From an uncultured Muribaculaceae bacterium (lineage in GTDB: Bacteria > Bacteroidota > Bacteroidia > Bacteroidales > Muribaculaceae), in NCBI GenBank assembly GCA_910578095.1, contig CAJTOZ010000019.1, positions 1 to 55,446 of the forward strand: a stretch of 55,446 bases of DNA, given 5' to 3'. Shown one piece after another: positions 26,984 through 34,097 of this stretch (positions are counted from its first letter, which is position 1; each line of letters opens with the position of its first letter). The translations under genes and the position numbers were made by a program. The notes beneath the pieces are model-generated. The model did no database searches and was not told the origin of the DNA. It worked only from the letters and a program-made list of their open reading frames with translations.

Positions 26984-28405
26984 ATGAAAGCCATTTGCTT
27001 CAACTTCGAGATCCATCAGCCGATGCGCCTCAAGCGCTACCGCTTCTTCGACATCGGCAACGACCACTACTACTACGACGACTTCCTCAACGATGAAATC
27101 GTAAGCCGTGTGGCCCACAACAGCTATATCCCTGCAGCCGAGACCATCCTGCGCATGATAGAGCAGACCAAGGGCGCGTTCCGCTGCTCCATCAGCATCA
27201 GCGGTGTCGCCCTCGAGCAGCTCGAGCAATATGTGCCCGAGTTCATCGACCTGCTCAAAAAGCTCGCCGACACCGGAGCCGTCGAGTTCCTCGCCGTGCC
27301 ATACGCCCACTCGCTTGCCTCACTCACCGACCCCGACGAGTTTGCCCAGCAAGTGAAGGTGGAGTGCGACAAACTCCACTCCCTGCTCGGTGTAAAGCCG
27401 AAGGTGCTGCACAACACCGAACTCATCTACGACGACGAGATAGCCCCCCAGGCCCTCGCCATGGGCTTCAAAGGAATCCTTACGGAAGGCGCCAAGCACA
27501 TCCTGGGATGGAAATCGCCCAATTATGTCTATGATGCCGCCAGCGCTCCCAAAGTGCGCCTGCTGCTGAAAAACGACAAGCTCAGCGACGACATAGCCGC
27601 ACGCTTCAGCGACACTTCCTGGGACGAATATCCCCTCACGGCCGACAAGTACATATCCTGGATAGCATCCACTCCCGCCGAGGAACAGGTGGTCAACATA
27701 TGCCTCAACCTTGAGACATTCGGCGGATTCCACACCGCCAACACAGGCATATTCCAGTTCCTTGAGGCGCTGCCCAGATTCGCCGCCGAAAAAGGCGTGG
27801 AATTCCGCACACCCTCGCAGGTGCTGTCCGTGCTCAAACCCGTGGGCGAGCTAAGCGTGATGCACCCCATCAGCGGCGCCGACGAAGCCCGCGACGTGAC
27901 GGCATGGCTCGGCAACTCCCTGCAGAACGAGGCCTTCAACAAGCTGTACAGCGTGGCTGAGAGAGTGCGCCTCTGCGACGACCGCCGCCTTAAGCAGGAC
28001 TGGTATTACCTCCAGGGCAGCGACCACCTCTACTACATGAGCACCAAGCATTTCGCCGATGGTGCCGCCCACTCCATGTTCAGCCCCTACGAGACGCCCT
28101 ACCAGGCGTTCACCAACTATATGAACGTGCTCGCCGACTTCATCGTGCGCGTGGAGGAACAATACCCCCTCAGCATCGAGAACGAGGAGCTGAACTCTCT
28201 GCTCACCACCATTCGCAATCAGGCCACGGAAATCGAGACCCTCAACAAGGAACTCGGCTCCATGCGCAAAAACATCGAGCAGTTCAACGTGGAGCACGCT
28301 CTGCGCGAACCTGAAGCTAAAGAAGCCAAGGCCGAAACCGACACCAAGAAAAAGGCTGCCAAAAAGCCGGCTGCAAAGAAGCCTGCCGCTAAAAAGGCAA
28401 AATAA
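26984..28405 (+). CDS. Glycoside hydrolase family 57 protein with a Lys/Ala-rich tail
   Basis: A 473-residue GH57 enzyme (alpha-amylase, 4-alpha-glucanotransferase or related). The N-terminal barrel begins MKAICFNFEIHQPMRLKRY. HNTELIYDDEIA (about 140-151) probably holds the nucleophile Glu, and ICLNLETFGGFH is another conserved region. A predicted coiled coil (about 405-440; EIETLNKELGSMRKNIEQF) precedes a highly basic, low-complexity tail made of AKKPAAKK-type repeats from about 443 to the end. Such a tail is not part of the GH57 fold and resembles histone H1-like sequences. A strong terminator follows the stop codon. Confidence 0.88.
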   Translation: MKAICFNFEIHQPMRLKRYRFFDIGNDHYYYDDFLNDEIVSRVAHNSYIPAAETILRMIEQTKGAFRCSISISGVALEQLEQYVPEFIDLLKKLADTGAVEFLAVPYAHSLASLTDPDEFAQQVKVECDKLHSLLGVKPKVLHNTELIYDDEIAPQALAMGFKGILTEGAKHILGWKSPNYVYDAASAPKVRLLLKNDKLSDDIAARFSDTSWDEYPLTADKYISWIASTPAEEQVVNICLNLETFGGFHTANTGIFQFLEALPRFAAEKGVEFRTPSQVLSVLKPVGELSVMHPISGADEARDVTAWLGNSLQNEAFNKLYSVAERVRLCDDRRLKQDWYYLQGSDHLYYMSTKHFADGAAHSMFSPYETPYQAFTNYMNVLADFIVRVEEQYPLSIENEELNSLLTTIRNQATEIETLNKELGSMRKNIEQFNVEHALREPEAKEAKAETDTKKKAAKKPAAKKPAAKKAK

Positions 28406-28438
28406 GGCCCTGCCTGCCCTCCCCATATGCAAGTCTCC

Positions 28439-28480
28439 GCACCGAATGATGCGGGGACTTGCCGTTTTTTATCCATATCT
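28439..28480 (+). terminator. Terminator of the storage-polysaccharide cluster
   Basis: GCAAGTCTCCGCA (28439-28451) pairs with TGCGGGGACTTGC (28460-28472), with one wobble pair, followed by CG and six T residues. Confidence 0.85.
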
Positions 28481-28527
28481 CCGTTGTCTGTGGCGGAAAT
28501 ATGGGTGCGGCGCCGCCGGGTGCCTTC

Positions 28528-28535
28528 TATCTTTG
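28528..28535 (+). promoter_or_regulatory. -7 element of the amidase gene
   Basis: TATCTTTG is a perfect TAnnTTTG box, 26 bases before ATG 28562. Confidence 0.65.
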
Positions 28536-28561
28536 CAGGGTATAACAAACAATCTGCAATC

Positions 28562-28969
28562 ATGAGACAAATCACAGAAATCATCGTGCACTGCACGGCC
28601 ACCCGCCCGGGCCAGCCGGCCGGACGCAAGGAAATCGACCGCTGGCACCGCGCACGCGGCTTCCGCTGCATAGGCTACCATTATGTGGTGACACCCGACG
28701 GCAACGTGGAAACCGGACGCGAAGAACAAGAGACAGGAGCCCACTGTCTGGGCCACAACGCCACGAGCATAGGAGTGGTGTACAGCGGTGGCCTCGATGA
28801 ATCCGGACATCCGGCCGACACGCGCACACCGGCCCAGCGCGCAGCCCTTACCGCGCTCCTGCGCGTGCTTCGCGCCCGCTATCCGCAAGCCCGCATACGC
28901 TCTCATCGTGATTTTGCCGCCAAGGCTTGTCCGTGCTTCGACGCCACGGCCGAATACGCATCGCTATGA
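28562..28969 (+). CDS. N-acetylmuramoyl-L-alanine amidase, T7-lysozyme type
   Basis: A 135-residue amidase_2 (PGRP-like) enzyme that cuts the bond between MurNAc and L-Ala in peptidoglycan. The zinc ligands fit T7 lysozyme spacing: His10 in IIVHCTATR, and His115 and Cys123 in SHRDFAAKACPCF, with Lys121 at the place of the T7 catalytic Lys. GYHYVV holds the conserved Tyr. No signal peptide is present, as in phage endolysins. ATG 28562 is chosen because of the promoter at 28528-28535. The stop overlaps the start of the next gene (ATGA). Probably a domesticated phage lysis enzyme. Confidence 0.9.
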   Translation: MRQITEIIVHCTATRPGQPAGRKEIDRWHRARGFRCIGYHYVVTPDGNVETGREEQETGAHCLGHNATSIGVVYSGGLDESGHPADTRTPAQRAALTALLRVLRARYPQARIRSHRDFAAKACPCFDATAEYASL

Positions 28970-29379
28970 GGAGGCACATAATGCTTGCCGCCGCATTGGC
29001 CGCGCTGATATCAGCTCCGGGATGCCGCTCGGGCCGTACGGCCGCAACTACAGAATCGTCCACCACCGGCACGCACACTATGCAGACGCTGGAACTCGGC
29101 AATTCCGCTCTGGTGGCCGTGGTGGAAATAGACTCGCCCGTGCTCACCGTGGTCCGGGACACCACACGCATATCGGGGCGACGCGCACGCACCGCCATAA
29201 CACGACGCACGGGCTCTGTCCGGACATCGGAGCGCACCGACAGCGAATCGCATTCAAGCGCCACGCACGAAAGCCGGGCACAGACCCACGTCAAGGCTCC
29301 GCGCCTGCTGCCCTCCGCGCTGCTGCTGGCAGTGGCCGCTATTCTGCTATCATGGATAGGAAGTCGTCTTCGCCGATGA
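28966..29379 (+). CDS. Small protein with N-terminal lipobox-like signal and C-terminal membrane segment (u-spanin-like)
   Basis: A 137-residue protein. The N-terminus MRRHIMLAAALAALISAPGC looks like a lipoprotein signal with Cys20 as the lipidation site, although the lipobox (APGC) is imperfect. The middle is polar, rich in Thr, Ser and Arg, with a beta-like stretch (SALVAVVEIDSPVLTVV). One hydrophobic segment lies at the extreme C-terminus (about 113-132; LLPSALLLAVAAILLSW). N-terminal lipid anchor plus C-terminal membrane helix is the topology of unimolecular spanins, which fuse inner and outer membranes in phage lysis. Coupling to the amidase supports this, but no homology was tested. Its last 41 bases overlap the 3' end of ligA on the other strand. 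Confidence 0.7.
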   Translation: MRRHIMLAAALAALISAPGCRSGRTAATTESSTTGTHTMQTLELGNSALVAVVEIDSPVLTVVRDTTRISGRRARTAITRRTGSVRTSERTDSESHSSATHESRAQTHVKAPRLLPSALLLAVAAILLSWIGSRLRR

Positions 29380-31345
29380 CGGGGATACCCAGCTTCGTGG
29401 CCTTCTCGAGTTTGGCCGGTCCCATATTGGCTCCGGCCAGCACATAGTCGGTCTTTTTGGATATCGATCCCACATTGCGGCCTCCATAACGCTCTATCAG
29501 CGCCTTGTATTCATCGCGGCTATGGTGCTCGAACACTCCGCTTATCACAAAAGACTTTCCGCCGAGGCGGTCGCTTGTGGCGGAGGCATCGCGCTCGGGC
29601 ATGGCCATGCACACTCCCGCGGCACGCAGACGCCCCACTATCACCTGATTCTCCGGCGCGGCAAAGTAGTCGACAATGCTTTCCGCAATGCGCGGTCCCA
29701 CATCCTCGATGGCCGTGAGCGCTTCAGCACTCATGGCCATCAAAGTGTCTATGTTCTGCGCGGCGCGCGCCACCTTCTTGGCCGTGGTCTCGCCCACATA
29801 GGGGATGGACAGGGCGTACACCACACGCTCAAACGGCACCTCGCAGCTGGCGCGCACGCCTTCCACTATTCGTTCGGCACCTTTGCGCGCTATGCCGTCG
29901 AGCTGCACGAGAGCATCGACAGTGAGGTCATAAAGGTCGGCGATGTCACGCACCAGTCCCGAGGCAAAAAGCGCGGCTGCTGTCTCGCCGCCTATGCCAT
30001 CGATATTCATCATGCGGCGTCCCACGAAATGCTCCACGCGTCCGGTGATCTGCGGCGTGCAGCCCCATTTGTTGGGACACACCCACGCAGCCTCGCCTTC
30101 CTCGCGCACAAGCGGCGTACCGCAGGCCGGACAGTGGCCCACAAATCGCACCGGAGCAGCGCCGGCATGGCGTGCGGAGACATCCACATCCACTATCTTA
30201 GGAATAATCTCTCCTCCTTTTTCCACATACAGCATATCGCCCTCGTGCACATCGAGCTGACGGATGATATCCTCGTTGTGCAGCGATGCGCGCTTCACTA
30301 TAGTGCCGCTGAGCAGCACGGGCTCGAGATTGGCCACAGGGGTGATGGTGCCCATACGCCCGACATCGAACGACACAAAACGCAGCCGCGTGCGCGCGCG
30401 CTCGGCGGCAAATTTATAGGCTATGGCCCAACGCGGGCTCTTGGCCGTGAAGCCGAGGTTGAGCTGCTGACGTAGAGAGTCCACCTTGAAAACAAGACCG
30501 TCGGTGGCTACGGGCAGCTGCTTGCGCTCGGCATCCATACGGGCAATGTAGGCATCGGCCTCCTCGGTGGAATACAGGCGCGTCATGGCATCGCTCACCT
30601 TAAAGCCCCACTCGCGCGCGCGTTGCATATTATCGTAGTGGGTGGCGCAAGGCAGATTCTCGCCCAACATATAATAGAAGCAGGCATCAAGACCACGGCG
30701 CGCCACCTCGGCGGAATTCTGTAGTTTGAGAGTGCCGGCAGCCGCGTTGCGCGGGTTGGCGAACAAGGGTTCCTCGTTGAAAGCCCGTTCCTCGTTCAGC
30801 CGCTCGAACGCCGCCCAGGGCATCACGATCTCGCCGCGTATCTCGAAAAAGTCGGGCCACCCCTCGCCGCGCAGTTGCAACGGGATGCTGCGGATAGTCT
30901 TCACATTGTCGGTGACTACGTCGCCACGGGTGCCGTCGCCGCGGGTGACAGCGCGCACCAGACGCCCGTGCTCATAGATTAGAGAGATACCTGTGCCGTC
31001 GAATTTCAGTTCGCCCACGATGGCCACATCCTCCCCCATCAATGCGGTGCGGGTGCGGTCGAGCCACTGATCCACTTCGGCCGGGCTATACGTGTTGCCA
31101 AGCGACAGCATAGGGTAGACATGTTCGGCCTGTTCAAAGCCTTTGCTTATGTCGGAGCCCACGCGATGGGTGGGCGAAAGCGGGTCGTCCAGTTCAGGAT
31201 ACGCGCGCTCCAGATCTTCCAGCTCATGCATGAGCCTGTCGAACTCGCGGTCGTCTATCACGGGGGCGTTCTCCACATAATATCTATAGTTGTGGTCGTT
31301 CAGCTCTCGGCGCAGCTGCTCCACCCTTTCTTTTGCATCGCTCAT
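29339..31345 (-). CDS. ligA: NAD-dependent DNA ligase LigA
   Basis: A 668-residue NAD+-dependent ligase that seals nicks in replication and repair. The Ia domain (HNYRYYVENAPVI) precedes the adenylation domain with catalytic Lys114 in ELKFDGTG. An OB-fold, a four-Cys zinc finger (CPACG and CPNKWGC), helix-hairpin-helix repeats and a C-terminal BRCT domain (about 590-668; GKSFVISGVF) follow. Length and order are normal. Its 3' end overlaps the convergent spanin-like gene by 41 bases. A minus-strand promoter lies at 31374-31405. Confidence 0.97.
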   Translation of the reverse strand: MSDAKERVEQLRRELNDHNYRYYVENAPVIDDREFDRLMHELEDLERAYPELDDPLSPTHRVGSDISKGFEQAEHVYPMLSLGNTYSPAEVDQWLDRTRTALMGEDVAIVGELKFDGTGISLIYEHGRLVRAVTRGDGTRGDVVTDNVKTIRSIPLQLRGEGWPDFFEIRGEIVMPWAAFERLNEERAFNEEPLFANPRNAAAGTLKLQNSAEVARRGLDACFYYMLGENLPCATHYDNMQRAREWGFKVSDAMTRLYSTEEADAYIARMDAERKQLPVATDGLVFKVDSLRQQLNLGFTAKSPRWAIAYKFAAERARTRLRFVSFDVGRMGTITPVANLEPVLLSGTIVKRASLHNEDIIRQLDVHEGDMLYVEKGGEIIPKIVDVDVSARHAGAAPVRFVGHCPACGTPLVREEGEAAWVCPNKWGCTPQITGRVEHFVGRRMMNIDGIGGETAAALFASGLVRDIADLYDLTVDALVQLDGIARKGAERIVEGVRASCEVPFERVVYALSIPYVGETTAKKVARAAQNIDTLMAMSAEALTAIEDVGPRIAESIVDYFAAPENQVIVGRLRAAGVCMAMPERDASATSDRLGGKSFVISGVFEHHSRDEYKALIERYGGRNVGSISKKTDYVLAGANMGPAKLEKATKLGIPVIGEDDFLSMIAE

Positions 31346-31373
31346 CTGTGCGTAGGTTTGTTTTTTGTTTTTG

Positions 31374-31405
31374 CAAAAATAACACTTCTCGGGCTAATCT
31401 GCAAA
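31374..31405 (-). promoter_or_regulatory. ligA promoter (-7 and -33 elements)
   Basis: Minus-strand TATTTTTG (31374-31381) matches the -7 consensus, with TTTG (31402-31405) exactly 20 bases upstream. The ligA ATG at 31345 is 28 bases downstream. The -33 TTTG lies at the foot of the hairpin at 31405-31446. Confidence 0.65.
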
Positions 31406-31446
31406 AAGCCGTGCGGCGGAGTTTCACAACCCCACCGCACGGCTTT
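31405..31446. terminator. Isolated hairpin upstream of ligA
   Basis: AAAGCCGTGCGG (31405-31416) pairs perfectly with CCGCACGGCTTT (31435-31446). On the minus strand the stem runs into a T-run (TTTTTGC), so it looks like a terminator pointing towards ligA. No upstream minus-strand gene in the 31447-31640 stretch needs it. Confidence 0.55.
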
Positions 31447-31594
31447 CTGTTTCGTATTACTTAATTACTTAACCTATGGAAGTTCTTTCTTTATGTATAT
31501 ATGACGCCTGAAACGGCAAAAAGTGACACAGCCACCGACTTTTTTATATTAATTTTACATTTCGGCGCCCTTTTACACGAAATTTCCCGAAAAA
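31447..31594. other. Intergenic stretch between the ligA hairpin and the tRNA promoter
   Basis: AT-rich sequence with no supported gene. A 68-codon minus-strand frame overlaps the tRNA and is not credible. Confidence 0.45.
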
Positions 31595-31626
31595 TTTGCC
31601 GAAGAGACAAAAACTCAGTAACTTTG
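31595..31626 (+). promoter_or_regulatory. tRNA-Ser promoter
   Basis: TTTG (31595-31598), a 20-base spacer and TAACTTTG (31619-31626) form a textbook Bacteroidota promoter, ending 17 bases before the tRNA. Confidence 0.8.
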
Positions 31627-31643
31627 CACCAGCAACCATCCAG

Positions 31644-31731
31644 GGAAAGATGGCAGAGTGGTCGATTGCGGCGGTCTTGAAAACCGTTGAGGGTCACACC
31701 TCCGGGGGTTCGAATCCCTCTCTTTCCGCCA
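31644..31731 (+). tRNA. tRNA-Ser (anticodon TGA)
   Basis: An 88-base class II tRNA. The acceptor arms GGAAAGA (31644-31650) and TCTTTCC (31721-31727) pair, followed by discriminator G and an encoded CCA. The anticodon loop CTTGAAA gives TGA, reading UCA-type serine codons. A long variable arm (around GAGGGTCACACCTC) and the T-loop GGTTCGAATCC are clear. Confidence 0.96.
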
Positions 31732-31738
31732 TAAAACG

Positions 31739-31772
31739 CAGGCAGCGAGCCAATGGCTTGCTGCCTTTATTA
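31739..31772 (+). terminator. Terminator after tRNA-Ser, just before the nitroreductase start
   Basis: GGCAGCGAGCC (31741-31751) pairs with GGCTTGCTGCC (31755-31765), with one wobble pair, followed by TTTATTAT. It ends only a few bases before ATG 31778. Confidence 0.75.
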
Positions 31773-31777
31773 TACCA

Positions 31778-32575
31778 ATGAGCATCTACGACGCCATAAT
31801 GTGGCGCACATCCGTGCGCTCATATCTCCCCGCCACACTCACCGATGGGCAGCGCGCCCGCTTGTCGCAAATGAGCGCTGCGGCTACTGCCCCTTTCGGT
31901 GGCCGCATAGCCATCTCGCTCATAAAGGCCGGCGACGGCGGTGAGACGCGCCCGGGCACCTACGGCGTGATACGCGGCGCGCGCGATTTCTTTGTAATAG
32001 CCACCGACGGCTCTCCGGAGGCCAAGCTTTCAGCGGGCTATGCCTTCGAGCGCATAGTGCTTGAGGCTGCGGCTATGGAACTCGGCACATGCTGGCTGGC
32101 AGTGACATTCCGCGGAAATGCTTTCGGCCGTGCCGCGGGCGTGCCCGATGGCATGGAGGTGACAGCGGTGTCGCCTGTCGGCATTCCGGCCGGAAAACGC
32201 CATCTTATGGAGCGCATCACCCGGGCGGTCATACGCGAAAGCGCGCGGCGCGATTTCAACAGCATGTTCTTTTTCGGAGATTTCAACACCCCGGTGCCCT
32301 CCGGCTCGCATTTCACACGGGCACTCGAGGCTGTGCGCAGGGCTCCGTCTTCGGTCAATTCTCAGCCATGGCGCGCGGTGGTGGCCAGGGACGGCCTGCG
32401 AGTGCACTTCTATTTCACGCGCCCCGGCGATTGCACCATGCTGGACATGGGGATAGCCCTGTGCCATTTCGCCGAAGCATGCTCATGCGATGGCATCGAG
32501 GGTGATTTTATCACCGTGGAAGATGCTCCTGCACATCCGAAAATGACGTATTTAAGGACGTTTATAGTTAAATAG
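31778..32575 (+). CDS. Nitroreductase-like protein (TM1586 type)
   Basis: A 265-residue FMN-dependent nitroreductase-like protein. The start MSIYDAIMWRTSVRSYLP carries the family RxSVRxY-type FMN-binding motif. A second half-domain with RRAPSSVNSQPWRAVVARDG resembles the phosphate-binding SxxNxQPW motif. The double-domain arrangement fits the putative nitroreductase family PF14512. Substrate unknown. No promoter lies between it and the tRNA terminator, so it is probably expressed by read-through from the tRNA-Ser promoter. No clear ribosome-binding site precedes ATG 31778. Confidence 0.78.
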   Translation: MSIYDAIMWRTSVRSYLPATLTDGQRARLSQMSAAATAPFGGRIAISLIKAGDGGETRPGTYGVIRGARDFFVIATDGSPEAKLSAGYAFERIVLEAAAMELGTCWLAVTFRGNAFGRAAGVPDGMEVTAVSPVGIPAGKRHLMERITRAVIRESARRDFNSMFFFGDFNTPVPSGSHFTRALEAVRRAPSSVNSQPWRAVVARDGLRVHFYFTRPGDCTMLDMGIALCHFAEACSCDGIEGDFITVEDAPAHPKMTYLRTFIVK

Positions 32576-32606
32576 TGTTAATGGAGTTGATTTTCTTGCC
32601 CGAAAA

Positions 32607-32638
32607 TTATGTTGCATAACATAAAACGCTTAACTTTG
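32607..32638 (+). promoter_or_regulatory. Promoter and palindrome of an orphan small transcript
   Basis: TAACTTTG (32631-32638) is a perfect -7 element. Just upstream, TTATGTT (32607-32613) and AACATAA (32618-32624) form a 7-bp inverted repeat around GCAT, positioned where a repressor would block RNA polymerase. Confidence 0.6.
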
Positions 32639-32643
32639 CATCA

Positions 32644-32708
32644 GTTTTTCATGGTATTAGATTTAAGGTAAGAAGATTATTCGTCGAGACGACGAGTAAT
32701 TTTTTTTT
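32644..32708 (+). ncRNA. Small orphan transcript with terminator (sRNA or mini-ORF RNA)
   Basis: A unit of about 65 bases between a consensus promoter and a strong terminator, with no gene behind it: radA is convergent and ends at 32713. The terminator pairs ATTATTCGTCG (32676-32686) with CGACGAGTAAT (32690-32700), followed by eight T residues. The transcript contains ATGGTATTAGATTTAAGGTAA (32651-32671), which could encode the six-residue peptide MVLDLR. From memory, the core resembles a short transcript that recurs in Bacteroidales genomes, but I cannot name an Rfam family with confidence. The 5' end is inferred from the -7 position. Confidence 0.65.
32676..32708 (+). terminator. Terminator of the orphan small transcript
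   Basis: An 11-bp stem with one G-T pair and a 3-base loop is followed by eight T residues (32701-32708), a strong intrinsic terminator on the + strand. Confidence 0.88.
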
Positions 32709-32712
32709 GCGC

Positions 32713-34089
32713 TTAACCGAACACTGCGCGGAAAGCGTCCTCCACCTTGGCCACCTCATGGATATTTATGCCGGCCGAGGCCGCATCTATCCCCTTGAGA
32801 TTTCCCGAAGGCACAAGAATATCTGTCATTCCCAGTTTGGCAGCCTCGCTTATGCGCTGTTCTATGCGCGTGACGGGGCGAATCTCACCCGTAAGGCCCA
32901 CCTCGCCGGCCATACACCATCCCTTGGGCACAGCCATGTCCACATTGCTGCTGAGGATGGCGCATATCACACCGAGGTCGAGCGCAGGATCGTTGACACG
33001 CAGGCCACCGGCTATATTCAGAAACACATCTTTCTGCGCAAGTTTGAAGCCCACACGCTTCTCAAGCACTGCCAGCAGCATGTTCATGCGCTTGGAGTCG
33101 AACCCTGTCACACTGCGCTGAGGCGTGCCGTAGGCTGCCGTGCTCACCAACGCCTGAACTTCTATGAGAAATGGCCGCGCGCCATCCACCGTGACCCCAA
33201 TGGCCACTCCGCTCAGCCCGTCGCCGCCATCGTGCGACAGCAGCATTTCCGACGGATTGGAGACCTCGCGCAGCCCTGTGCGGGCCATCTCGTAGATACC
33301 CAGCTCGGAGGTGCTGCCGAAACGGTTCTTGATGGGACGCAGTATGCGATACATATATCGGTTGTCGCCCTCAAACTGCAGCACGGCATCGACAATATGC
33401 TCCAGCACTTTCGGGCCGGCAAGCGAGCCCTCCTTGGTAATATGTCCGATGAGCAGCACCGGCACATTCTCGGCCTTGGCATACTTCAGCAGCCGGGCCG
33501 CACACTCGCGCACCTGCCCCACGCTGCCTGCGGCGGAATCGAGCGCATCGGAAGCAATAGTCTGTATGGAGTCCACCACGAGTATCGACGGCTGCACGGC
33601 CTCTATATGGTCGAAAATAGTTTCGAGAGAGGTCTCGCACACGATAAACACATTGTCCGAGCCGCGGCCTATACGGTCGGCGCGCAGCTTCAGCTGCGTG
33701 GCGCTCTCCTCCCCGCTCACATAAAGAATAGTGCGCGATTTTATGGACAGCAGATTCTGAAGCACCAGGGTGCTCTTTCCTATACCGGGCTCGCCACCGA
33801 GCAGCACGAGCGACCCTGCCACCAACCCGCCGCCCAGCACACGGTTCAGCTCCTTGCTCGGCATCATTATGCGCGGCTCCGACAACGCCTCTATTTCGTT
33901 GACGGCCATGGCACGTGTGGCACGGCGCTGACGCGACGCACCTTTCGCAGGAGATGCGGTGGCTGTGGCCACGCGTTCCTCCACCATTGTGTTCCACGCT
34001 CCGCACACCGGGCAACGTCCCTCCCACTTGGATGATTCAGCTCCGCACTCAGTGCAGAACCAGGCGGTTTTCACAGTTTTTTTGGCCAT
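32713..34089 (-). CDS. radA: DNA repair protein RadA (Sms)
   Basis: A 458-residue RadA, a hexameric ATPase that drives branch migration in recombination repair. A four-Cys zinc finger (Cys12, 15, 26, 29) is followed by the Walker A motif GGEPGIGKST (about 98-107). The RadA-specific motif KNRFG occurs in PIKNRFGSTSELG, and the C-terminal Lon-like domain ends the protein. Length is normal. It is the last gene of a minus-strand series with the SpoU methylase (8-base gap), bioB and an acyl-CoA synthetase. Confidence 0.97.
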   Translation of the reverse strand: MAKKTVKTAWFCTECGAESSKWEGRCPVCGAWNTMVEERVATATASPAKGASRQRRATRAMAVNEIEALSEPRIMMPSKELNRVLGGGLVAGSLVLLGGEPGIGKSTLVLQNLLSIKSRTILYVSGEESATQLKLRADRIGRGSDNVFIVCETSLETIFDHIEAVQPSILVVDSIQTIASDALDSAAGSVGQVRECAARLLKYAKAENVPVLLIGHITKEGSLAGPKVLEHIVDAVLQFEGDNRYMYRILRPIKNRFGSTSELGIYEMARTGLREVSNPSEMLLSHDGGDGLSGVAIGVTVDGARPFLIEVQALVSTAAYGTPQRSVTGFDSKRMNMLLAVLEKRVGFKLAQKDVFLNIAGGLRVNDPALDLGVICAILSSNVDMAVPKGWCMAGEVGLTGEIRPVTRIEQRISEAAKLGMTDILVPSGNLKGIDAASAGINIHEVAKVEDAFRAVFG

Positions 34090-34097
34090 AGTTATAT

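Noticed and set aside
28562..29379. Remnant of a larger prophage
   Set aside because: No integrase, structural, packaging or replication genes lie nearby; neighbours are ordinary chromosomal genes.
31491..31697. A 68-codon minus-strand ORF
   Set aside because: It overlaps the tRNA-Ser gene on the other strand and has no family resemblance or promoter.
32676..32708. A radA terminator
   Set aside because: The T-run follows the stem on the + strand only; for radA, on the minus strand, the A-run precedes the stem and no T-run follows.
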